DNA of 64,000 nt from Cyclobacterium roseum (GCF_010119225.1 NZ_WNKF01000006.1:1-64000), one strand, 5' to 3'. Positions 9,249 through 18,937 are shown, counted from the first letter of the stretch. A program made the numbers and translations. Notes: generated from the letters alone by a model not told the origin.

Positions 9249-12200
9249 TTAAAAAGAAAGATTAAGACCAAAACCCAAGGTTCTCATATTTGGATAGGTG
9301 CCCCCTTTTCCACTAAGAAACTCAGGGTCACCTGCCCCAAACTCTGCCAGATTATTATAAATCATAAATAGATTCTCTCCTGATAAATACACCCTAAGCC
9401 CAGATATTCCAATCCGTTCCATCAGTTCACTGGGTAAATTATATCCTAACTCAGCCGATTTAAAACGAACCCATCTGGCATTGTGGTACCAAAAATCACT
9501 GTTTTCAGCAGCAAAACCTACCGGGCGGATTCGAGGTAAGACCGCATCGGTATTTTCCAAATCATAGGTATTGTTGGCCACATAGGCAAGCCCATTCCCG
9601 TTGGCTCCCGTATTAAACCCGTTGTCCAGCCTGAATTTGCCTCCATCCTGTCCCTGGAGTAGCATGGTCAAGTCGAAGTTTTTGTAGTCAAGACCTATGG
9701 TCATCCCAAATTGCGACCTGGGAAACGCGTTGACATTGTAACGGTACCGGTCATTTCCGTCTATGACCCCGTCACCGTTTAAATCATTAAAAATAAGGCT
9801 ACCTAATGTGGCATTAGGGTAACTAACATGAGAATCCAAATCATCCTGCGTACGATAAATGCCAATGGCATTATACACTAATTCAGAACCTATTGGCATT
9901 CCTTCCAGGTTTTGATAGGGCTCGGCCTGAGGTACCTCATCAAAAAATATAATCTCATTGTCGTTAAAGGAGTAATTGGCACTTACTCTGTAATTAAGCA
10001 GCCCGATATGCTCCCTGAATCCCAGCTGAAACTCGATTCCGTGACTTTTCATCTCCCCGATATTCTCATCCGGTAAGATAAGTCCTGTATATCCAGGGAT
10101 TGATGCCTGCCTTCTCCCCAAAATATTGGTGGTATAGGTCCGGTAGATGTCCGTCTCTAAGGTCAACCTGTCCTGCAAAAATCCAAGTTCCAATCCTATA
10201 TCCGTTGATTCCGAAACTTCCCAGGTAATGTTTGGATTTGGCGTTGTCAATGCCGCTATACCCCGGACATCGTTTCCATTTACTACCCAACCGGCTCCAT
10301 ATCCAAAACGACCAATATACTGAAAAGGGTCCACCCGGTCATTTCCCAATTTACCCCAGGACGCCCGGATTTTAAAGTTGCTGAATACATTATCCGACAT
10401 AAATGCCTCTTCGCTCACGACCCATCCTGCGGATAGTCCAGGGAAAAATCCCCAGCGGGTTTCTTTCGGGAAAATTGGAGAGCCATCGTATCGAAAATTA
10501 AATCCAAAAAGGTATTTATTACTAAATTCGTAATTTAATCTGCCAAAATAATTTTGCCGGGCATTTTCGCTGGCACCGCCGCTATTGTTCCATTGGCTTC
10601 TGTTTTCACTTCCCGCAAAAAGCTGGTCAATTTGTGGGGAATCAAAACCCAGGCGTTGGGCCCAGAAAAAGTTATCGTCATAGGTCATTTGCTCGTAGGC
10701 CACAAATCCACTTATGCGGTGGTCTGTGTTGATGACCCTATCGTAGGCAATCTTTGAATTAAGGGTAATCATCGTGCTTTGGGAAAAATCTTCCCGTAAT
10801 CCGATATCCTCCACTGTTCTGGATGTCCTTTTTACGATGTCTCCCGAAGCATTTCGCTCATAATAATCCCAAACGTAGTCAAAGGATTTGTTGTAATTGA
10901 AGGTCTTCACGATCGATGCGAAACCATCCACAGACAGTCCCTCTACAAAGGGGATTTTATAATTATACCTGAAAGTGCCGTTCGCCACATCCATGGTATT
11001 CCTTCTGTAACCAGGGCTCAATAGACGAGCGGCGGGATTTAAATGCGACCAACCTTCACCCGGATACCTGTAATCCCCTCCAATGTAGGCCTCCTGTAAG
11101 GGGCTGGTAGAAGCAAATGCCCCGATAGCACCAGACCCGCCCTGAGGAGATTGGGTGAATTTTTGACGAATCGATAAATCGATGCCCACTTCCAAATCAT
11201 CCGTCACCGTTACATCCAGATTTGCACGAACGTTGTATTGTTTGAGCTTTGTGACATCATCCGCCCTCAAAATACCTCCTTGATTTACCATACCCACTGA
11301 TGTAAAATACCGGACACGTTCCGACCCTCCCCGCATGGTCAGCGATTGCCTGGAAATCGTAGCTGGGGGATCCACCAGAGCATCCCACCAATCTTCTGCC
11401 CGTCTGTTGCCATTTCGGAAAGATTCTACCAAATCATCTGGAAATTCAGGTCCCGCTCCTTCAAGCACCCGGTTACGATTGAGAACATCCATGTAATCAA
11501 ATACATTGGCAGACTTAACCTTCATGGTAGGAGATTGGAATAACTGCGAACTGGAAAAGTTGAACGAAGGTTTTCCTGTTTGTCCCCTTTTGGTAGTAAC
11601 CAAAATGACTCCTCCTGCAGACTGTGCACCATAAATCGCCGCAGAGGCATCCTTTAAGACAGAAATGGATTCGATGTCGTTGGGATCCAGTCGATTCAAA
11701 CCATCGGGGTCTGCATTGGCCACTCCATCTATGACAATTAGTGCCGAATTGTTTCTAGTAGTATTGAATCCTCTAACAAGAATCTGTGCATCGTCAAAAC
11801 CGGGAACCGCACTTCGCTGGTTAACATAAAGTCCTGCAAGCCTCCCGGATAGCGCATTGGATAAGGAAACAGCTGATGATTTCTTCACTTCCTCACCGGA
11901 AGTTTGAACCACCGCATTGGTAAGCTCCGATTTCTTTTGTGTGCCATAACCCATAACGATAACCTCATCTAATGCCTGGGCACTTTGCTCAAGGGTAATG
12001 TCAATTGTAGTTTGATTTCCCACCTCTACGGTTTTTGATTCAAAACCGATAAAGGAAAAAACCAACGACGAGCCCTCAGGAACCACAATGGAATACTTTC
12101 CATCCATATCCGTGGCTGTCCCTGAATTGGAACCGGGCACAAGGACAGTGACGCCTGGTATGGGATCCCCATTTGCATCTACCACCGTACCGGAGACCGT

Positions 12201-12599
12201 CACCTCCACAAGCACCGTATTTACCGTATTTCTATTTTTGGAAAGTCTGACGCTGATTTTGTCGTCTACCTGCTTGAAAGACAGCCGGTGGGAAGACGAA
12301 ATTGCTAATAAAACAGTCTCCAGGGTTTGCTCCTTAACATGAATGTTCACCAACTCCGCATCTTCGAGCAGGTGTTTGTCGTAGATAAATGAAAACTCCG
12401 TTAACTTATTTATTTCCGAAAATGTCTCTGATAGAGGTGCATTTTCTAAATCTAAACTCAAGACTACTTTCTTAATATCCAGTGACCCCTGAGCATTTGA
12501 AGGTGCCGCATAAATTAATGGTAAGAAAAGCATCTGGAATAGGAATCCATAGAGGTAGTATTTTCCTATCATACATAGGGCATGTAATATTTTTTTCAT
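9249..12599 (-). CDS. SusC/RagA TonB-dependent transporter with STN domain
   Basis: A 1116-residue outer-membrane transporter. From the ATG at 12599: signal peptide (about residues 1-37), STN/secretin-TonB domain (about 42-115, DLENAPLSETFSEINKLT), CarboxypepD_reg-like domain (about 130-215, VSGTVVDANGDPIPGVTV), TonB plug (about 220-335, with VIVMGYGTQKKSELTNAV) and a 22-strand type barrel ending in Phe. The STN domain is the extension that contacts a FecR anti-sigma factor, and a fecR gene lies directly upstream, so this is a signalling transporter. The frame extends to 12692, but the signal peptide fixes the start at 12599. With the downstream SusD it forms the 'pedal-bin' uptake complex. 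Confidence 0.96.
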   Translation of the reverse strand: MKKILHALCMIGKYYLYGFLFQMLFLPLIYAAPSNAQGSLDIKKVVLSLDLENAPLSETFSEINKLTEFSFIYDKHLLEDAELVNIHVKEQTLETVLLAISSSHRLSFKQVDDKISVRLSKNRNTVNTVLVEVTVSGTVVDANGDPIPGVTVLVPGSNSGTATDMDGKYSIVVPEGSSLVFSFIGFESKTVEVGNQTTIDITLEQSAQALDEVIVMGYGTQKKSELTNAVVQTSGEEVKKSSAVSLSNALSGRLAGLYVNQRSAVPGFDDAQILVRGFNTTRNNSALIVIDGVANADPDGLNRLDPNDIESISVLKDASAAIYGAQSAGGVILVTTKRGQTGKPSFNFSSSQLFQSPTMKVKSANVFDYMDVLNRNRVLEGAGPEFPDDLVESFRNGNRRAEDWWDALVDPPATISRQSLTMRGGSERVRYFTSVGMVNQGGILRADDVTKLKQYNVRANLDVTVTDDLEVGIDLSIRQKFTQSPQGGSGAIGAFASTSPLQEAYIGGDYRYPGEGWSHLNPAARLLSPGYRRNTMDVANGTFRYNYKIPFVEGLSVDGFASIVKTFNYNKSFDYVWDYYERNASGDIVKRTSRTVEDIGLREDFSQSTMITLNSKIAYDRVINTDHRISGFVAYEQMTYDDNFFWAQRLGFDSPQIDQLFAGSENRSQWNNSGGASENARQNYFGRLNYEFSNKYLFGFNFRYDGSPIFPKETRWGFFPGLSAGWVVSEEAFMSDNVFSNFKIRASWGKLGNDRVDPFQYIGRFGYGAGWVVNGNDVRGIAALTTPNPNITWEVSESTDIGLELGFLQDRLTLETDIYRTYTTNILGRRQASIPGYTGLILPDENIGEMKSHGIEFQLGFREHIGLLNYRVSANYSFNDNEIIFFDEVPQAEPYQNLEGMPIGSELVYNAIGIYRTQDDLDSHVSYPNATLGSLIFNDLNGDGVIDGNDRYRYNVNAFPRSQFGMTIGLDYKNFDLTMLLQGQDGGKFRLDNGFNTGANGNGLAYVANNTYDLENTDAVLPRIRPVGFAAENSDFWYHNARWVRFKSAELGYNLPSELMERIGISGLRVYLSGENLFMIYNNLAEFGAGDPEFLSGKGGTYPNMRTLGFGLNLSF

Positions 12600-12748
12600 A
12601 AATTTGCATGTTTTATTGTGACTAATCCGCAGTAAAGCAAGAGGCTGATAGGAAGCGCCTGATAAACCTTCCTTATCGCCGGGCAAGGTCAATGATTCTT
12701 CATTGGCTTTGCTTATTTTAATTGATTGGTTTTCCTCATCCAGTTTAT

Positions 12749-13801
12749 TTAGGGTGTAAAAACTAGCTTAACTTTTTTCTGGTCAATTTTATAATCGAAT
12801 CCATAGGCATATCCGATAGATTCCAGTACATCACTCAAATAGGTGTCTTTAAATTTTCCTGAAATTTCCAACCCATATTGGGGGCTGTTTTCCAGAGCTA
12901 TCTCTACTCCATACCAGCGTTCTAGGGTACGAACAAACTCCTCAACCGAAAGATTGTCAAAAAGCAGGATCCCCGATTTCCATGAAAAAGCCTTTTCCGG
13001 GTCAAACCGGCCTTTGGTAATTTTTTCTGCTCCCAGGGAAGTTACTTCCTGCCCGGGCTGCAAATAAATGGGCTGATTTTCTTGGGATTCGTTTACAACC
13101 TCCACTTTCCCGGTGGCCAGCTGCACCCTGATTTGATTGGGATTGTACGAATTGATATTGAATGATGTACCAAGAGCAGTAGTAGTTATGTTTCCTGAAA
13201 ACACCTTAAAAGGCAACAAACTATCCGGTGCTACCTCAAAAAATGACTCCCCAACCAAACGAATTTCGCGGTTCGTGTCTCCAAAGTCACTTCTGTATTT
13301 TATTTCACTTTCTGCATTGATAATTACCGAACTGCCGTCCGGCAAATGAATCTTTGATTTTTGTCCTTTAGGATTCGACTTGCTAATCCAATAAATAGGG
13401 TTTTCAATAATTTCCGGGTCTGCCAGCCGATTTTTCTGCACTACATCTACTGCGAGGAAGGTAAGCCCCAGAACAAAAAGCATAAAGAAAACCTTCTGTA
13501 CCACCTTCCAATGGTCAAGAGTTACCCGCTTATCGGTAGGCCTGGATACAAGCTGCTTGCTTTGTTCAATGTGTTGGTGAATCTTCGAGAGTACCAGTAA
13601 TTCGTCCTCCTTTTCCCATTCTTCTCCTATCTCATTCAACTCCTCTAAAATCAATCTGGCCTGATTTATAAGCTGCCCCTTGACTTTATCAGTTGCCATC
13701 TCGGTCCAGAAAGCACCATCTTTGAACGAACCCTGACCCAACACCCAATCTACGAAAGACTTGTCTTCCAAAAAATCTTTTATGGTGGTGTAGGTCTTCA
13801 T
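12749..13801 (-). CDS. FecR-family anti-sigma factor
   Basis: A 350-residue inner-membrane protein: cytoplasmic N-terminal helical region (1-95), one transmembrane helix (about 101-121), FecR domain (about 140-245, including LPDGSSVIINAESEIKYRSDF and GTSFNINSY) and a C-terminal DUF4974 domain (about 275-350, DNLSVEEFVRTLERWYGVEI). DUF4974 binds the STN domain of the cognate SusC when substrate is present, and the N-terminus holds the sigma factor. The gene lies 113 bases downstream of the sigma gene and 149 bases upstream of susC, the standard order. It controls release of the sigma factor encoded next to it. Confidence 0.95.
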   Translation of the reverse strand: MKTYTTIKDFLEDKSFVDWVLGQGSFKDGAFWTEMATDKVKGQLINQARLILEELNEIGEEWEKEDELLVLSKIHQHIEQSKQLVSRPTDKRVTLDHWKVVQKVFFMLFVLGLTFLAVDVVQKNRLADPEIIENPIYWISKSNPKGQKSKIHLPDGSSVIINAESEIKYRSDFGDTNREIRLVGESFFEVAPDSLLPFKVFSGNITTTALGTSFNINSYNPNQIRVQLATGKVEVVNESQENQPIYLQPGQEVTSLGAEKITKGRFDPEKAFSWKSGILLFDNLSVEEFVRTLERWYGVEIALENSPQYGLEISGKFKDTYLSDVLESIGYAYGFDYKIDQKKVKLVFTP

Positions 13802-13914
13802 GAATTGGGTTTGTTATGTTAATAAGAGGAAATAATTATTGAAATCTCATCACCAAATCGCATAAAATTTTACATGTTTTTAGCAATCAAAAAATTCCGT
13901 AGTAATCCATCAGA

Positions 13915-14517
13915 TTAAAATACCGCTAAAATAAAAAATAAAACCAAACCTTTGGTCGAAAAATCGCTGGGAGACAGAACCGCCTTCAAAGATTTAATCC
14001 CTTTGAATATCAAATTGTAAATAGAAGGGATCTGCACCCCCATTAATTCCGAGATTTCATCGTATGTTAGTTCCTGAAGGTAGCGCAGGTAAATTGCCTC
14101 CTTTTGCCTTAGCGGCAGGGCATCTATCGCTCGACTTAATTTATGGCCCGAATCCAGGCTGATTTGGTTTTCCTCCAGTATTTCCTGAAATGACTGCTCC
14201 CAGCTAATCTTTGAGTGGTAGTCGTCAATCGTCTCAAATTTACAGGCGGAATTTACCCGCTTGATTAGCTCCCTTCGAAAAGCTGAAAACAAATAAAATT
14301 TTATAGATTTATGAATAGAAAGAATCTTCCTTGACTCCCATATGTGGATATATACATCCTGTAACACGTCCTTGATCATTTCTTTATCCAAGGTAAACCG
14401 AAACCCGTATTTGTAAAGGTCTTTGGCAGTGGAGAGGTACACGTAATCAAAGGCTTTTTGGTCACCATTTGCTACCAATTGCCATAGTTCGGCTTCTTTA
14501 AGTGTGTGAAATTCCAT
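13915..14517 (-). CDS. ECF RNA polymerase sigma-70 factor (FecI-like)
   Basis: A 200-residue ECF sigma factor of the large Bacteroidota group paired with FecR proteins. Region 2 is seen at about residues 12-80 (AFDYVYLSTAKDLYKYGF, then IKDVLQDVYIHIWE) and region 4 at about 130-180 (ALPLRQKEAIYLRYLQELTYDEISELMGV). A hydrophobic C-terminal tail (LVLFFILAVF) is present, common in this group. When freed from the adjacent FecR it is expected to transcribe the SusCD locus downstream, probably including itself. A candidate -7 element (TATGTTTG) lies about 55 bases upstream of the ATG. Confidence 0.95.
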   Translation of the reverse strand: MEFHTLKEAELWQLVANGDQKAFDYVYLSTAKDLYKYGFRFTLDKEMIKDVLQDVYIHIWESRKILSIHKSIKFYLFSAFRRELIKRVNSACKFETIDDYHSKISWEQSFQEILEENQISLDSGHKLSRAIDALPLRQKEAIYLRYLQELTYDEISELMGVQIPSIYNLIFKGIKSLKAVLSPSDFSTKGLVLFFILAVF

Positions 14518-14930
14518 AGAACATCAGGTTATTGGGTAATCTAAGGGAATTAAGGATGGTTTCTATATACCAAACATACGATATTATGAAAAATAAACCA
14601 CTTACAAACGAAAAAAATTTTAAACTATCCATTTACCATACCATAATCTATTAAAAATAAAAATACAGTTTTTTTTATATAAACACTTTCTTTATTCTGG
14701 AAATAGCTTTCAGGATTTGCCTTTCAACAAATTTATTTTCAATCCCATTTTATTGTATCTAAAACTTCCCAATGCACCGCTTGTCATTCATCCTGAAAAA
14801 AAGTCCGAGAAAACCAGTCAGCGGAAACAGCCTTTCTGAAAAAGAAATGGTATAGAGCAAGGCTTTAGCATTTTAAAAATCTAATTCTGCTCGAGGAACC
14901 AAAAAAAGGAACCTGTAGTTTTTAACACCT
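14518..14930. other. Divergent intergenic region between sigma gene and LLM oxidoreductase
   Basis: 413 AT-rich bases separate the minus-strand sigma gene from the plus-strand flavin oxidoreductase gene and must hold both promoters. On the minus strand a match to the Bacteroidota -7 consensus is seen at 14571-14578. No convincing promoter was found on the plus strand. No long open frame, tRNA or strong hairpin is visible. Confidence 0.5.
14571..14578 (-). promoter_or_regulatory. Candidate -7 element upstream of the ECF sigma gene
   Basis: Read on the minus strand this is TATGTTTG, a full match to the Bacteroidota -7 consensus TAnnTTTG, lying about 55 bases before the sigma start codon. A well-spaced TTTG -33 element is not present; the nearest TTTG is 26 bases away. 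It may be a weak housekeeping promoter or one used by another sigma factor. Confidence 0.35.
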
Positions 14931-15950
14931 ATGCCGACAAACACACCATTCTCCATACTTGATTTAGCCATTATCAAAAAAGACCATGACGCATCCGATG
15001 CCTACCGCAGAAGCCTGGACCTTGCCCAGCATGCTGAAAATTGGGGGTATACCCGGTTTTGGCTGGCAGAACACCATAACATGCCCCATGTAGGAAGTGC
15101 TGCTCCTACGGTGCTGATGGGATACATTGCCCAAGGAACCCAGCGTATCCGTGTGGGCTCGGGAGGGATCATGCTACCCAACCACAGCCCGCTGATCGTT
15201 GCCGAGCAAATTGGCACCCTGGAAACCCTCTATCCCGGTAGAATTGACCTGGGATTGGGCAGGGCACCGGGAACCGACCAACGCACCGCCTCTGTTTTAC
15301 GCCGGGGAAGGATGGAATCTGTGCAGGAATTTCCACAGGACCTGGAAGAATTGCAGGCCTATTTTTCGGAGGATAACCTGGATGCTCCTGTCCGAGCTTT
15401 TCCGGCGGAAGGCCTAAACGTTCCCTTTTATTTGCTGGGATCCAGTATGGACAGTGCCTACCTGGCAGCAGCTCGGGGCTTGCCATACGTATTTGCCAGT
15501 CATTTTGCTCCCACTTATTTTCAACAAGCCAGCAGGTACTATCAAAACCATTTTCAAGCGTCAGCAACTTCCCGAAAACCCTACCTGATTGCCTGCATCA
15601 ATGTGGTGGTGTCCGAAACTGATGAAGAAGCGCAGTTCCTTGCCACTTCTTTCTACCAGATGGCTCTGGGGATAATTCGAGGCCGCTCCTACCCCTTACC
15701 AGCTCCTGTTTCGGATATGAATGCCATCTGGGCACCGCATGAGGCTGCTGCCCTTCAAAACATGATGGCCTATACCTTCGTGGGGAGTTATGAATCCGTA
15801 CGGCAGGGATTAGAAAATTTCCTGGACCAAAATAAGCTGGACGAACTGATGGTCACCACCAATATTTACGATCATGAAAAAAGGCTGGCCTCTTTTGAGC
15901 TCACCGCAAAGGCCATTCGATCCATTTCTCTAAAAAAACCTGTCGGCTGA
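14931..15950 (+). CDS. LLM-class flavin-dependent oxidoreductase (YhbW-like)
   Basis: A 339-residue luciferase-like monooxygenase. The N-terminus [22 protein letters not shown], the AEHHNMP motif near residue 47, [19 protein letters not shown] near 85 and the LGLGRAPG motif near 109 place it in the YhbW/MsnO8-like branch of the bacterial luciferase superfamily. Members use reduced flavin, usually FMN supplied by a partner reductase, and act in the cytoplasm; the substrate of YhbW-type proteins is unknown. Length is normal for the family. It is transcribed alone, convergent with the 4HB membrane protein gene, with only 16 bases between the two stop codons. Confidence 0.92.
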   Translation: MPTNTPFSILDLAIIKKDHDASDAYRRSLDLAQHAENWGYTRFWLAEHHNMPHVGSAAPTVLMGYIAQGTQRIRVGSGGIMLPNHSPLIVAEQIGTLETLYPGRIDLGLGRAPGTDQRTASVLRRGRMESVQEFPQDLEELQAYFSEDNLDAPVRAFPAEGLNVPFYLLGSSMDSAYLAAARGLPYVFASHFAPTYFQQASRYYQNHFQASATSRKPYLIACINVVVSETDEEAQFLATSFYQMALGIIRGRSYPLPAPVSDMNAIWAPHEAAALQNMMAYTFVGSYESVRQGLENFLDQNKLDELMVTTNIYDHEKRLASFELTAKAIRSISLKKPVG

Positions 15951-15966
15951 GATTATTCTCAAAAAA

Positions 15967-16596
15967 TCAATTCAACCCTTCATTCTTTGACCACTTTGCC
16001 GGCATGGTCGTTCGGGAAGCAAATAAAAGTACTTGTATTATCAGGCCAATGACAATCAGGATTACAAGTTCAAATTGGGAAATAATGCTGCCCAGGTGAA
16101 AAATTCGATCTGTTTTTGATTTTAATTTATCCGCTTCTATTAACTGGATTTGGGAAAGGGAATGCAAGTCCATCAACGCAGATTTAATCATCACTTCCTC
16201 GCTTTCCAGATCACCCTGTTTGAGCTTTAGATCAATCTCCTCGGTCAGTCCGGTAAAATGCAAAAAATACCTGGCCTCCTCTTCCGTCAGGCGGGTTGCC
16301 TGATAAAGCTGATTCAGCGTATCTATTTCTGCCAAAAGCTGCGTGGCAATCCGTTGCTTTTGGGATAAGGAACTAACCGGGTCGTTGATCGCTACTTGCA
16401 GGTTATGGAGTTTCTCCGAAAAATCCAGAATGTAGCTCTCCGCTACCAACCGATCTTTATAAATCGCTTCAAATGCCGATTCCAATTCATCAATCTGATG
16501 ACGGTGATTGATGTTGGTAATCATTACCAGAACAATTACCCCTAATAGCAGCGAAGCGGCTGTAATTTTATGTTTAACACTGTAAGTCCATTTCAT
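15967..16596 (-). CDS. Stand-alone 4HB (MCP-type) sensory membrane protein
   Basis: A 209-residue protein from the ATG at 16596 (frame open to 16623). A transmembrane helix at about 13-30 is followed by an extracytoplasmic helical region (about 30-170) resembling the four-helix-bundle ligand domain of chemoreceptors (4HB_MCP), then a second transmembrane helix (about 178-200) and a short basic tail. The HAMP and signalling domains of a chemoreceptor are absent, so it has the sensor and membrane anchors only. Its role is unknown; such proteins recur in Cytophagales. It lies about 100 bases downstream of the feo operon on the same strand, but a functional link to iron is not shown. Confidence 0.8.
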   Translation of the reverse strand: MKWTYSVKHKITAASLLLGVIVLVMITNINHRHQIDELESAFEAIYKDRLVAESYILDFSEKLHNLQVAINDPVSSLSQKQRIATQLLAEIDTLNQLYQATRLTEEEARYFLHFTGLTEEIDLKLKQGDLESEEVMIKSALMDLHSLSQIQLIEADKLKSKTDRIFHLGSIISQFELVILIVIGLIIQVLLFASRTTMPAKWSKNEGLN

Positions 16597-16697
16597 TGCA
16601 TCGTTACCTTTTCCGGATACCAACTACGGTAGTTGACAAAATTTTAGCGTCAAAGCTAATGGGAAAACGATAAAAATGATAGAAAAATAACAAAAAG

Positions 16698-16820
16698 TTA
16701 ACCGCATTTTTCACAACCACAGCCGTTTCGGTTTTTAGTGGATTTTTTACTCCAAATGCGAATCCCCCAATAAACCAAAACCCCTGCAAATAAAATTGCA
16801 ACAATGACTTCCTGTAACAT
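16698..16820 (-). CDS. FeoB-associated Cys-rich membrane protein
   Basis: A 40-residue protein starting at the ATG two bases after the feoB stop codon. It has one transmembrane helix (about residues 4-22, VIVAILFAGVLVYWGIRIW) followed by a basic stretch and a C-terminal CGCEKCG cluster with three cysteines. This is the layout of the small FeoB-associated Cys-rich membrane proteins that close feo operons in many bacteria. The cysteines may bind iron or another metal near the FeoB channel mouth (inference). The two-base spacing implies translation coupled to feoB. Confidence 0.85.
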   Translation of the reverse strand: MLQEVIVAILFAGVLVYWGIRIWSKKSTKNRNGCGCEKCG

Positions 16821-16822
16821 GA

Positions 16823-18934
16823 TTAAATAAATATTTGATAGGTAACCAATGCCCCCAAATAGGCCACAATGGTCATTCCAATCGTTTGAATCAGGGGCCA
16901 TTTCCAGCTTTTGGTTTCCCGGTAAACCACCGCTACCGTGCTCATGCACTGCATGGCCAAGGCATAAAAAACCATCAACGAAAATCCGGTAGCCCGGTTA
17001 AAAACCTTCTCTCCCGTATCCGCATGCACCTGTTTATCCAGTTTCTCCCTTATCGTAAGTTCGTCTTCCACATCCTCCCCTACACTATAAATGGTGGCCA
17101 CGGTGGCCACGAAGACCTCCCTTGCTGCGAAAGAGGTCAATAAAGCGATCCCTATTTTCCAATCATAGCCTAAGGGCCGAATGGCCGGTTCGATCGCCTT
17201 TCCCAGGATTCCAATATAAGAAGCTTCCAACTGTTTGGACGCAAATTCAGAAGCCAGTTCGTGTTTCTGATCCTCGGTGGCTGCTGCAACTGCGCGTTCC
17301 TTTTCCACTTCCAATGCTTCCATCTGGCCTGAGGGACCATAACTAGCCAGTACCCATAAAACGATCGAGATGGCCAGAATTACCTTTCCTGCCTCCAGAA
17401 CGAAAATTTTGGATTTGTTATACATGGTAAGCAACACGGTCTGCCAACGTGGCAGGCGGTAGATGGGCAGATCCGTCATGAGAAAACTCTTCTCCTTTGT
17501 CCGCAAAACGTATTTCAATGCCAGGGCACCCAATAGCGTAAATACCGTACCTAGTAAGTACATAAAAAGCAAGGCCAATGCCTGCAGGTTGATCCCCGCC
17601 CATGATTGGTCCGGAACGGTCAACCCAATCAAGATAATATATACCGGAAGTCGGGCCGAACAACTCATCCAGGGGGTCACCAAAATGGTAATCAACCGTT
17701 CTTTCGTGTTGCTGATGTTTCGGGTAGCCATAATTCCCGGAATGGCACAGGCCATGCCCGAGATCAGGGGAACCACACTCTTTCCATGCAAGCCAAATGG
17801 CCGCATCATGCGGTCCATCAAATACACCACACGGGAAAAATAACCCGTGTCCTCTAAAAAAGCTAAAAAACCAAAAAGCAAGGCTATTTGAGGAATGAAT
17901 ATGACCACGCCACCAATACCCGTAATAATGCCTTCGGAAAGCAGGTCTGTCAGCACCCCCGGAGGGAATACCTCCGAAACCCATCCACTTGCTGCGGCAA
18001 AGGCTCCATCTATCAGGTCCATGGGCGTTTCTGCCCAGGCAAAAATAGCCTGAAATATAACCAACATGATGGCCAAAAACGTAAGGTAGCCCCAAAGGGG
18101 ATGCATAAAAACCACATCCAGGGCAGCGTGAAATTTTTTAGGAGTTCCCTTTCCCGAAGACTCTGTACTGGAAAGCAATGCTTTAATCTGGCTCAATCGC
18201 TGTTCGGTCTCCCGGGCTTGTTGTTCCATCCCATCAAAACCATGGGTTTTGGCCTTGTCTTTTAACCATTTTTGCTGATCTGATGGCAGCAAGGGATCAA
18301 AATCAGCAAAAATCAATTGTTGGAAGGCCTGATAGTCGGTTTCTAATTTGAATTCCCTTTTTACTTCATCCAGTAAGTCGGGGAATCCCATCTTATGAAA
18401 AGGTTTACCCACTTCAAAATTCTCCTTTTGAAAGAGATCCCGTACCGCTTCCATGCCCTGATTGTTTCTGGCATCTGTCATTACCAGCGGCACGCCGAGC
18501 TGCTGATACAAGGCAAAAGTGTGTATGTTTACCCCTCGCTTTTCAGCCAGGTCTTTCATATTGATTACAAAAGCCAGGGGAATACCCAAATCAATTACCT
18601 GCGTACCCAGAAGTAAGCTTCTTTCCAGATTACAGGCATCCAATACCACCAGTGCCGCATCCGGCTTTTCTACTCCCAGCCCATTCAACACTTTGTGTGC
18701 AATGATCTCGTCCTCAGACTTGGGATACAAACTGTAGGTGCCCGGCAAATCGATCAGCTCAAAATGCTTTTCGCCCACATGAACCTGCCCCACCATTTTA
18801 TCCACCGTCATGCCCGGGTAATTACCGATTTTCTGGTTTAACCCGGTTAATTGATTAAAAATACTGGATTTTCCGACATTGGGATTTCCGATGATGGCGA
18901 TGCTTTTCAGGGCCTTCTTTTCGGCGACTTCCAT
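16823..18934 (-). CDS. feoB: Ferrous iron transport protein B
   Basis: A 703-residue inner-membrane Fe(II) transporter with an N-terminal G domain. G1 is GNPNVGKSS (residues 16-24), G3 DLPGTYSLYP, and G4 appears as NMKD instead of the commoner NMxD. The membrane half has two Gate-type segments with conserved patches such as EDTGYFSRVVYLMDRMMRPFGLHGKS and PLISGMACAIPGIMATR, and the C-terminal half ends with a transmembrane helix. Length is within the family range. It is co-transcribed with feoA (3-base gap) and the small Cys-rich protein. Expression is presumably iron-responsive, but no Fur-type palindrome was recognised. Confidence 0.97.
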   Translation of the reverse strand: MEVAEKKALKSIAIIGNPNVGKSSIFNQLTGLNQKIGNYPGMTVDKMVGQVHVGEKHFELIDLPGTYSLYPKSEDEIIAHKVLNGLGVEKPDAALVVLDACNLERSLLLGTQVIDLGIPLAFVINMKDLAEKRGVNIHTFALYQQLGVPLVMTDARNNQGMEAVRDLFQKENFEVGKPFHKMGFPDLLDEVKREFKLETDYQAFQQLIFADFDPLLPSDQQKWLKDKAKTHGFDGMEQQARETEQRLSQIKALLSSTESSGKGTPKKFHAALDVVFMHPLWGYLTFLAIMLVIFQAIFAWAETPMDLIDGAFAAASGWVSEVFPPGVLTDLLSEGIITGIGGVVIFIPQIALLFGFLAFLEDTGYFSRVVYLMDRMMRPFGLHGKSVVPLISGMACAIPGIMATRNISNTKERLITILVTPWMSCSARLPVYIILIGLTVPDQSWAGINLQALALLFMYLLGTVFTLLGALALKYVLRTKEKSFLMTDLPIYRLPRWQTVLLTMYNKSKIFVLEAGKVILAISIVLWVLASYGPSGQMEALEVEKERAVAAATEDQKHELASEFASKQLEASYIGILGKAIEPAIRPLGYDWKIGIALLTSFAAREVFVATVATIYSVGEDVEDELTIREKLDKQVHADTGEKVFNRATGFSLMVFYALAMQCMSTVAVVYRETKSWKWPLIQTIGMTIVAYLGALVTYQIFI

Positions 18935-18937
18935 GCG

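Noticed and set aside
13915-14517. Sigma factor hydrophobic tail as a membrane anchor
   Set aside because: A short hydrophobic C-terminal stretch is usual in this sigma group and is too short and too close to region 4 to call a transmembrane helix with confidence.
17418-18095. 225-codon open frame inside feoB on the same strand
   Set aside because: Frame-shifted reading of the membrane half of feoB; feoB is continuous and complete.
16823-18934. FeoB G4 motif NMKD as a possible loss of GTPase function
   Set aside because: The Asn and Asp that contact the guanine base are retained and all other G motifs are present, so activity is expected.
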